Positions 1-6,314 of a DNA stretch of 20,455 bases are shown piece after piece (the stretch's first letter is position 1; each line of letters begins with the position of its first letter). The notes under the pieces were generated by a model. That model saw only the letters and a program-made list of their open reading frames with translations, ran no database searches and was not told the origin of the DNA. The translations under genes and the position numbers were made by a program. The DNA is from Perkinsus olseni. Lineage: Eukaryota > Perkinsozoa > Perkinsida > Perkinsidae. The stretch covers positions 1 through 20,455 of the forward strand of contig JABANP010000731.1 of assembly GCA_013115135.1 (NCBI GenBank). Reading direction: 5' to 3'.

Positions 1-432
1 AATAATACATTACTCCTGAGTGAGGGAAGACTGTGCTTGTGAAAAAAGCATCGCCGTACCATCGCCAATGATGGGCCTGCTGGTTCACCCCACCTCTGAT
101 CGGTGATGAGGAACCGAAGGTCACTAGCGGCATTAAGACAAATAACAACAAACTCCTGGAAAGCGACGGTCTTTGCACCTCTTCCTGATCTGTCGCGAGG
201 CGTGCGCGGGAAATGATCAATTTGGCGCTCGCCATTATGTTCGACCATCTTCGGTTTCTCGACTGTTCGTCTCATCGCTCTCCTTTGGTTGGCTGGGTCT
301 CTAAACTTCAGGAAACATGTTACTGTCGCGTAGTGACTTCCGCGTGACGGGTGTGTGTAAAGTGTTAAGCCTCTCTTGCAAACCGAGCCGCCCTGGTGAA
401 CGCTCTGGACAGCTCCCGACAGCCTGACGTAA
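1..432. other. non-coding flank, nothing recognised
   Basis: No convincing reading frame, RNA gene or palindromic unit is visible here. The stretch ends at the start codon of the secreted-protein gene at 433, so its 3' part presumably holds that gene's promoter and 5' leader. I see no clear TATA box or other core promoter motif. Confidence 0.5.
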
Positions 433-1014
433 ATGCTATCAACCCTTCAAACTCTGATATCGTTCGCTTTCATCGGCGTCTGCCAGGCGAGACTTGCCAC
501 TATCTCTGATCCATCTCTCACCGGGCAAAGGCTGGTCAGAGACAACTTTTACAGCGGACTGATCGGTGATAGCATCGAAGTGTTTTACTACTTCCCGTCC
601 GAGGGCGAGGACCTCCAAGTTTGCATCATAATCACCTTCAGTCAGGAAAATGAAGAGCGACGACAGAAAGCAGTGTGCGGTGTTGTTTCTGACGATGAAG
701 CTAGCCCTAATTTAGTAGTCGACTATGGAGGTCGCTACGAAAGATTCATCGCCGCATTGCGGACAGCCTTCCGTGACATACGCCTAGCTCCCGGCGACTT
801 TAGAAACATCATTGTACGGAGCAGAGATGAAATTGGAATCACAGTGGAAGGCAACCGAGTGGAGCTATCCAGAGATCCGATTAAGAGCATTATTTGGAGG
901 CGAGGAATAGGGGAGCAGATGAGAGAACGAACTGGCGAGATCGTGTCTTTGCAGAAAACATCAGTTTTGTCTTCGGGTGTTACCATGTTAGTGAGTCGCC
1001 TTCTAGTTGCGTAA
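433..1014 (+). CDS. secreted protein of unknown function, 193 aa
   Basis: An ATG-initiated reading frame of 193 codons. The first 19 residues form a classic signal peptide: a short N-terminus, a hydrophobic core (LISFAFIGV), and a small-residue cleavage site after CQA. The product is therefore expected to enter the secretory pathway. The rest is polar and has only two cysteines (in VCIII and VCGVV), with no membrane segment and no motif I recognise. The middle part alternates hydrophobic and polar residues like a beta-rich domain (IEVFYYF, VCIIITF). The last 35 residues look less protein-like, so an unrecognised intron near 950 could alter the C-terminus. The gene is free of the 22-bp reflected units that litter neighbouring DNA. 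The start of the partial gene at 20286 has a loosely similar layout. Secretion is well supported; the function is unknown. Confidence 0.6.
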   Translation: MLSTLQTLISFAFIGVCQARLATISDPSLTGQRLVRDNFYSGLIGDSIEVFYYFPSEGEDLQVCIIITFSQENEERRQKAVCGVVSDDEASPNLVVDYGGRYERFIAALRTAFRDIRLAPGDFRNIIVRSRDEIGITVEGNRVELSRDPIKSIIWRRGIGEQMRERTGEIVSLQKTSVLSSGVTMLVSRLLVA

Positions 1015-1999
1015 AGTGTCGCCAACATCAGCTGCCCCTTCAAGTCTCCTGGGTGCTGATTCGCCTTCATAATTAGAATTGAAGCCTTGTCTTGTATCCG
1101 TCTCAGCCGATGGGCTGCTGCGCGCGTGAGTGTGCCATTGAGACAACGTGAGGGAACGGAACTAGGCGACAGCAGATGTGGATGGTGTTACCACAACCGA
1201 ACCGTTCTCACGGCCAGTTCGCTTAAGTACGCGAACCGTACAACCCAAAGCATTAGATGATCGAACGGACGAACCCTGTCTTGTACTGCCGAGTGACGTA
1301 TCCACGGTACACTTGTGAATAAGTCTCGGAGAACGGCGAACACCCTCTTACTTTCGGGCGGCCTCACTACGTGCTCCACGTCGCGTTAGAGCCATGAGTC
1401 ATGGGAGCAGTAGTCATGGCCCATGACTACTGTCAACTCAAGGTCTGAACTAGGATATACAAGCTGCCGTGATACTGTAACAATGCTGCTGCTACAACGC
1501 GAGTCGCATTGTTAAGCTAGTAGCTGTTACAGCTAGCAACCTACGAGTGGTCTTTTTCTAGTGGATACCTCTGCCCGCATTGCATCAGCCCTAAAATGTT
1601 ATTCATTCATGCCATCAGTAATGGTTGCTCCCGATTGCGAGCAAGTTATCCGTAGCTACATTCCGCCATCCTCTCCTACCGTTCGCCCACGCTATTCTGA
1701 CCCCAACACTCAAGGATAGTTTCGTGCAATGAGCCGATCATAAGTTATCTGGCCCACCGAAAGCTGTTTCTCATTGTGGCTACCCGACGTCACTTTGTTG
1801 GTAGTAGTTTGGCGCATTACACGAGAGACGAATGCATTGAGTTGTAGGAGTACAAATTACTAGTAGCCAGCCAGGAATGAATGCGAGGAACTTCGATTGA
1901 GGCGAGAGGGGTTGATTCAGCAATCATTCGTTACGTATCATTCGTACATTCAACACTGTTGAATAACCTCGGGTTCGACAATGATTCGTAACCAATCCG
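1015..1999. other. gene-poor spacer with palindromes
   Basis: No supported gene. The content I can name is structural: an interrupted reflected unit at 1391-1427, an odd palindrome at 1521-1535 (7-bp arms around T1528), one at 1948-1964 (8-bp arms around C1956), and an 8-bp inverted repeat (AACAATGC/GCATTGTT) just upstream of 1520. A 63-codon frame on the minus strand at 1188-1379 lacks any recognisable motif and was not called. Confidence 0.5.
1391..1427. repeat. interrupted reflected unit (8-bp core GCCATGAC)
   Basis: Reads G-CCATGA-G-TCATGG, then filler, then GTCATGG-C-CCATGA-C. The right half is part of a 25-bp perfect odd palindrome (1408-1432, 12-bp arms, centre C1420). The left half is an odd palindrome centred at G1398. 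The reverse complement of the 8-bp core occurs twice, once with its last base changed, on either side of 7 nt of filler. Confidence 0.6.
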
Positions 2000-2021
2000 G
2001 AACAGGACCCGTTGAACGGGT
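2000..2021. repeat. reflected 22-bp unit, two mismatches
   Basis: Centres at A2007 and G2014, 7 bp apart. The 6-mer is AACGGG; the left copy has A for G at 2004, and the left flank base departs from the rule. The right palindrome (2007-2021) is perfect, with 7-bp arms. An outer CCGGAA/TTCCGG pair (1997-2026) adds further symmetry. Confidence 0.55.
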
Positions 2022-2096
2022 TCCGGCTACTACGTGCGTGCAGCTTTCAATCTCGTGGTACACCTTGCAAATCGACACACCCCTTCCCTCAAGCGG

Positions 2097-2173
2097 CCAG
2101 GGCTTCAAAAGTTTCGTTGCAGCAGCAGCATGATCACGAAACTTCTCGGCGACGTCGGTGTTTGAAGCCCTGG
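2097..2173. repeat. long two-tier inverted repeat
   Basis: A 13-bp arm at 2097-2109 pairs perfectly with 2161-2173. Directly inside it, 2109-2117 pairs with 2136-2144. The left arm is continuous, while the right arm is split by 16 nt (2145-2160) that themselves contain the palindrome CGACGTCG. The whole could fold into a stem of about 21 bp with one large bulge. It ends where a retroelement RNase H scrap begins. Confidence 0.75.
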
Positions 2174-2242
2174 TTCGATGCCAGTGCGGCAGATGAGATA
2201 ACAGTCCACTCGGACTTCTCTGACTATGGCCTAGTTCCCGGT
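2159..2242 (+). pseudogene. possible retroelement RT/RNase H scrap
   Basis: About 28 codons read LKPWFDAS... then ITVHSDFSDYGLV. The second part resembles the start of the RNase H domain of Ty3/gypsy-type elements, where a motif of the form hxTDASDYGLGAVL carries the first catalytic Asp. The frame has no RT upstream and no RNase H downstream, so at most this is a remnant. It could be chance; the match rests on about 12 residues. Confidence 0.3.
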
Positions 2243-2245
2243 TAG

Positions 2246-3117
2246 TGAACTCCCTCCGATATGGGTGTCATGATTTGTGATACTCTTGTGTAATTCTCTG
2301 AGCTAGGCCATGCATTTGTCCCTGCTCGCTAGACGGCGTTATTTGAATGTATTACGATATTATGGTGCATATTTGCGCATCAGATCGGTATCTCTTCCTG
2401 TACCTGTTACTGGCAGAAGCATGGTTTTGTTGAGTCAAGAGAGGAATAACAACACGGGCTAACGAATAACATCAGAACTATTTAGATATCAGACCACCAA
2501 CCCAACAGATTTCGTTACAGCCGAGGAGTAGCCGCCCGCGATGCAGCCACGGCTGCATCGTTACGGACTGCCTACGTGTGTGTGAGTTTATAGTCCAACG
2601 CTGGATCTGGCTTAGTTAGACTCTTGCCGATACGCTCAGTTGGAATCTTTCTGTAGCGTTGACACGCAGTGCAATCGGATAGGTTCTCAAGGAACACTCC
2701 TCAGGGGTGAATTCTACCATAGAGGCTTCCTTTCCCTCCTTTCCGCCCGCATCATCAGTTGGGACTGCGCCGTCTTTGCTTGTTGTCTCAGAAACTCTGT
2801 CTACTAAAGAGAGAAAGCACCGCTTCTCAACGGTTAGAACGAAGCCAGAGAGTTGGTCTTGGTTGCAGCCGTGGCCGTGGCCTGCGGGCTGCGGCGAGCA
2901 TGACGACCAGAGTGACCGTCGTGCCCTACGGTACTCTCGCGAGGGTGCAATAGTGCTGAGCCCAGACGAAGCTAGCTGAACTGAAGCGAGGACACTGAGC
3001 CCAGAGTATAGCAACCCGTGGCCTACAGTACCTCACCGCTGAGTGTTTTGAACCTAATCTCTCCGGACATGGTCCTTGATGTGGGCACCTCGGTGCACTC
3101 TCAACTACGGCATTGTA
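2246..3117. other. gene-poor spacer, overlapping weak ORFs
   Basis: A near-palindrome at 2539-2560 has 10-bp arms around AC. Around 2616-3014 both strands are open: a 132-codon frame on the minus strand and a 90-codon frame on the plus strand. Both need non-ATG starts and neither shows a domain, so I call no gene. Confidence 0.4.
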
Positions 3118-3139
3118 TTTCTGTTACAGAAATTCTGTA
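3118..3139. repeat. reflected 22-bp unit, perfect (core TTTCTGTA)
   Basis: Centres T3125 and A3132, 7 bp apart. 6-mer TTCTGT, reverse complement ACAGAA, then TTCTGT again, with both flank bases obeying the complement rule. A further 7-bp inverted pair (AATTCTG at 3131-3137, CAGAATT at 3141-3147) extends the reflection. Confidence 0.9.
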
Positions 3140-3466
3140 TCAGAATTGATGGGCCTGCTATCCTTCCGCAGGGACAGGTCGCAGGGAGTTCGCGCCACGC
3201 CGTGAATCCGAGCCACGAAGGCTTATGTTCGGCTTGAGAGGGCCAAGTCTTGCTCGTTCAGGTCTGATGTGTTAGTGCTCTCGGTGGGCCCTCGAGCGAA
3301 GTGAGGGGGGATCGGCAAGGTGGCGGATGATCTGCATACTGACGTCACCCGCGGTACTTGACGGGAACTCCCGACTCTTACCGCGTGAAGAGAGACCGCC
3401 TTCGCCTGGGTTGATCTCATTTAGGAATACCGAGTTCAATATCGAATCAGAATTCATCGTCTGAAA

Positions 3467-3814
3467 ATGATGACCATCTTTGCTGCGAGCATCCTGCTCA
3501 TCATCGGTCTCACCGTGGCTGCTGAAGACGGTAACGTCAAACCCAAGAGCGAAAAAGAAGCCCGCTCCCCCATCATGCAGGAGGGGGCCGCTATGAGCCC
3601 CTACCAGTTCAATGATAACTTCATCGTCACTGCCCTACGCGGTTCGGAGAGTCACCTGCTGCCCGGCCCGGCCGAGCAAGTTTCGTCTGACAGTCCGAAG
3701 CTCCAAGACAGCCGCTGCAACTGGTGTCACTTCTGTCAGAGTGTACCTTACTGGTTAATTTGTTGGCCCACTCTGAGTGTATGCGGTTCTGACTGTGATA
3801 ACTGCTGCTCCTAA
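3467..3814 (+). CDS. small secreted cysteine-rich protein, 115 aa
   Basis: Two Met codons in a row open a 115-codon frame. Residues 1-19 form a strong signal peptide (core FAASILLIIGLTVAA). Residues 20-83 are polar, charged and cysteine-free, like a propeptide. The last 32 residues carry eight cysteines at 84, 87, 90, 99, 106, 110, 113 and 114, mixed with Trp, His and Tyr, including two CxxC-type spacings (84/87 and 110/113) and a final CC. An even cysteine number suggests up to four disulfides. The signal-propeptide-Cys-rich layout is shared by many secreted peptides (antimicrobials, protease inhibitors, venom-like peptides, surface ligands); nothing lets me choose. No dibasic processing site sits at the junction, though an Arg precedes the first Cys. 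A perfect 18-bp palindrome begins 4 bp after the stop. Confidence 0.6.
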   Translation: MMTIFAASILLIIGLTVAAEDGNVKPKSEKEARSPIMQEGAAMSPYQFNDNFIVTALRGSESHLLPGPAEQVSSDSPKLQDSRCNWCHFCQSVPYWLICWPTLSVCGSDCDNCCS

Positions 3815-3817
3815 CGA

Positions 3818-3835
3818 CCGGAGACCGGTCTCCGG
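3818..3835. repeat. 18-bp perfect even palindrome
   Basis: CCGGAGACC followed directly by its reverse complement, 3 bp after the stop codon of the cysteine-rich protein gene. It could shape the 3' end of that transcript, but it may simply belong to the local wealth of palindromes. Confidence 0.7.
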
Positions 3836-4326
3836 GATATTAATGGTTCTGGCAAACCCGTCATCAGTCATCGCACGCCGGTCGAGACATGTTGCTACGT
3901 CATCTGCTATCATTTCGATTATCATACGAAATTTTATTCTGGTCACTTGTTAGCCATCATCACGCACCTTATCAAGTCGATCATCTCGTGACATAGAATA
4001 TCGAGGTCACGTTAGGAAACTCGAGTGGTTCCCCCGGCTTGTCTTTGATTCCACTATTTACTTCATTATCTGACAAGTCCCGACAAGCACGGCCAATACT
4101 GGATCAGACCTTTGTTTTTTACGACGGAGGTGACATGATTTAAGTCTTCAACGCTCACTGTGTTCGCGTGCTACTGTGGTTCACGCATGTTTTGCCAGAG
4201 CCGGGCGATGGCCGTTTTTACTAGTCACCTCTGTCGAAAAAGTCAATGAAAAGAAGGTCCCTGTTCTTTCTCCGTTGTCTACATGTAGACGACGCGAGTC
4301 GTGTGCGCCGCCTCCTTATAGAATCT
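3836..4326. other. spacer upstream of the retrotransposon
   Basis: No supported gene or unit. The last seven bases (AGAATCT, 4320-4326) nearly match the seven bases after the 3' LTR (AGAACCT, 11464-11470) and are the candidate target-site duplication of the element. Confidence 0.5.
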
Positions 4327-4608
4327 TGTAGCACTATGTGCTCGGTGCGCCGATGGAGGCTCCGGGTTCGATCCCGAGCCTTGGCATTATTATTGTATTT
4401 TCTTTGATTATTGTGACGGGCTGTCTATTATGATTCTTAAGTGATTCACTCAGCCTAACACAATGACGCTAGTGGAGAGTAGTTTCCTCCATTACGATAA
4501 CTATGAGTTTGCAGGTTTATTTTCCTCCTCTGGTTGTGTTCCAATGAGTAATCAAGGAGATAACAGCCCTTCCACTAATAAGAAGACGTACAAGGATGCC
4601 GTCCTCCA
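4327..4608 (+). repeat. 5' LTR (282 bp)
   Basis: Identical to 11182-11463 except at one position. Begins TGTAGC and ends CTCCA. Two further bases (AG) and a third (A) are also shared with the 3' flank, probably by chance. It contains a tRNA-like stem near its start, an AT-rich stretch at about 4385-4440, and the first 49 codons of gag from the ATG at 4463. Confidence 0.92.
4329..4380 (+). promoter_or_regulatory. tRNA-like sequence with B-box in the LTR
   Basis: GGTTCGATCC (4365-4374) matches the Pol III B-box/T-loop consensus. It sits inside a stem in which GGCTC pairs with GAGCC and GGG with CCC, with one bulged C. Upstream, AGCAC-TAT-GTGCT (4331-4343) forms a small D-arm-like hairpin. The stretch looks derived from part of a tRNA, but acceptor and anticodon stems are missing. 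It may be a transcriptional element or a relic. Confidence 0.45.
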
Positions 4609-4861
4609 AGATGATGCACCGTCCGGCACTGGAGTCGTTATGAGCCCTAATACTGCTGCTTCCCCTACGCTCGAGGTTTATCCTAGTCTGGAGCCTCTGT
4701 TGGCTATTACGGATGGTAGTAAGGGTCCTTCGCTTGAACCCGGTGAGGCTTCGGCTTCTGTTGTTTCTGAACCTTCGTGGTTTAAGGAATGGTATGCTAC
4801 TTATTATACTTCTAAGGATTGGTCAAATCCTGACTGTACCCCTGATTTTTGTTGTTGGTAA
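4463..4861 (+). CDS. gag, 5' segment starting inside the LTR
   Basis: A 132-codon frame from the first ATG after the AT-rich part of the LTR; a second in-frame ATG is at 4544. The first 49 codons are LTR-encoded, as in yeast Ty1, where gag also begins in the LTR. The segment is Ser/Pro/Thr-rich and acidic, then turns aromatic (WFKEWYATYY). It stops at TAA 4859-4861, while the next frame (+1) continues immediately with coding-like sequence. The switch point is within a few codons of a T5 run at 4846-4850. An indel in that run is the simplest cause; a programmed +1 shift at the UGG-UAA codons is the alternative. The product would be the N-terminus of the capsid polyprotein. Confidence 0.75.
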   Translation: MTLVESSFLHYDNYEFAGLFSSSGCVPMSNQGDNSPSTNKKTYKDAVLQDDAPSGTGVVMSPNTAASPTLEVYPSLEPLLAITDGSKGPSLEPGEASASVVSEPSWFKEWYATYYTSKDWSNPDCTPDFCCW

Positions 4862-6314
4862 AACCTTTGATGGCTCCGACGCTCTCCTCAATGAGTTTAA
4901 TGATGTCTTCTTTGAAACCGTTAAGAAGGTTTTGGGCGTTGATGGTACTAATCCTTGGCTCGTGGCTAATCCCCTTCCACCCCATGAATCGTCTTCCTGG
5001 TCGTCCTCATCTTCCTCTTCGAAGAAATGGGATCATGGTTGTGATGTGGTGGCTTTCTGCAAGGACTGGTCCTTGAAGCCTTATGAAGAGATTCCTTCTA
5101 CTTCTCAAGGTGAGTATTGGTGGTCGCAAGTTTCTGCTAAACTTAATACTGCCCAAGCAAAGTGTCCTCACCCAGCTCTCATATTGGCTACTTTGGTTTA
5201 CTTGGTACCTTCCTCACTGACTAAGGAATTACGGGATAAGTGGTTGGTTCTTATATCCAATTCTTCAGAACCCTCTGGCTCTGTTATTACTAAGTGGGTC
5301 CCTTATGTTGGAACGTCCGAATATCAGGTGGATTCTTGGTCTGAGGAGAAGCAACGTAAATGGACTTTGGATAGGAAGCTATTCACTGACTATATGAAGG
5401 AGTCATGCCGTAATCTGAGTATTATGCTGAGTAAGAGGTTTGTTGTCCCAGAAGCAGATTTGTTGGCGTCTAAGATATCTGAATATTTGAATATGAAATG
5501 GACTACTATTAAATTTGGAGTTGTTAGATTTAATGATATTGTTATGATGGAGAGCCAAGTTTTTACGACCTTAGCCAAGCTATATAAGGGAGATATTTAT
5601 GAGATTCTTTCTTATGCGTCAAGGTTAAAGGTTATGATGGAGCTTATTTATCATCCTTTGGAAGTTATGATTACTGATGATAGTTTAATTTCGGTTAGAC
5701 AAATGCTTCATGAAGCTATGTCTTTCTCATATATGGTTTATGGACAGACTGACTATCCGAAGGAGCCTAAGCTAGTTTTCCAGCAGTTACTTACTATTCT
5801 GAACAAGGTGGACTATGGTGTATCGTTATGTACTTATGACTATTTTTCTGCCAAGTTCTACGAGGCCGAGAAAGCGTTTAAGAACTCTAAGAAGGACGAT
5901 TACCAGAAGCCTAACTTTAAGAAGAACAAGGGTAACAAGGGCAAGAATGCTTATGTTAAGAAGGTTAATGAAGTCTATGATAATGTTAGTATCAAGAGGG
6001 CTGATGGATCATTACAAAAGATTCGTGGTACTTATGACACTGGTTCTAATATATCGTTGGTTAGACGCTCTATTGCTGACCAAGTCAAAGAGTGCCCGCC
6101 GATTACGATTAAGGGTATTAAGGACTGCGTCTCCAAGGAGAAGGCAACTATATCCGCTTGCCCTGAGGGCAATCCGGAGGAGGTTTTTACTTTCGAGGCT
6201 TATGTGGTCCCTGATGATACCTTTAGAGATGACTGTGAATTAATATTGGCTCGTCAGATATCTATTGACAGTCAGGGTTTTTGCAAGGCATTTGTGAAAG
6301 TACCAGCGAAGTAG
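4713..6314 (+). CDS. gag capsid region and aspartic protease
   Basis: The frame is open from 4713, but protein-like sequence begins near 4850, where it takes over from the upstream gag frame. A long alpha-helical, Trp- and Met-rich capsid-like region is followed by a Lys/Asn-rich basic stretch (about 5866-5965) in the place where nucleocapsids usually have CCHC zinc knuckles; no CCHC box is visible. Next comes a retropepsin-type protease with the catalytic motif YDTGSNISLV (Asp codon 6036-6038, residue 442 of this frame) and a later hydrophobic ILAR segment that may match the family's second motif. The frame ends at TAG 6312-6314. Eleven codons earlier lies a GGGTTTT slippery site where a fraction of ribosomes would pass into the -1 frame. 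Protease in the gag frame with pol reached by -1 shifting is a common retroelement plan. Confidence 0.85.
   Translation: MVVRVLRLNPVRLRLLLFLNLRGLRNGMLLIILLRIGQILTVPLIFVVGKTFDGSDALLNEFNDVFFETVKKVLGVDGTNPWLVANPLPPHESSSWSSSSSSSKKWDHGCDVVAFCKDWSLKPYEEIPSTSQGEYWWSQVSAKLNTAQAKCPHPALILATLVYLVPSSLTKELRDKWLVLISNSSEPSGSVITKWVPYVGTSEYQVDSWSEEKQRKWTLDRKLFTDYMKESCRNLSIMLSKRFVVPEADLLASKISEYLNMKWTTIKFGVVRFNDIVMMESQVFTTLAKLYKGDIYEILSYASRLKVMMELIYHPLEVMITDDSLISVRQMLHEAMSFSYMVYGQTDYPKEPKLVFQQLLTILNKVDYGVSLCTYDYFSAKFYEAEKAFKNSKKDDYQKPNFKKNKGNKGKNAYVKKVNEVYDNVSIKRADGSLQKIRGTYDTGSNISLVRRSIADQVKECPPITIKGIKDCVSKEKATISACPEGNPEEVFTFEAYVVPDDTFRDDCELILARQISIDSQGFCKAFVKVPAK

Noticed and set aside
2616..3014. 132-codon minus-strand ORF and the overlapping 90-codon plus-strand ORF
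   Set aside because: Both need non-ATG starts, overlap each other and show no domain or signal peptide.
3818..3835. Rho-independent terminator hairpins
   Set aside because: The palindromes lack trailing T-runs and a usable loop, occur far from genes, and the organism appears eukaryotic.
4329..4380. A complete tRNA gene in the LTR
   Set aside because: Only D-arm-like and T-arm-like parts are present; acceptor and anticodon stems cannot be formed.
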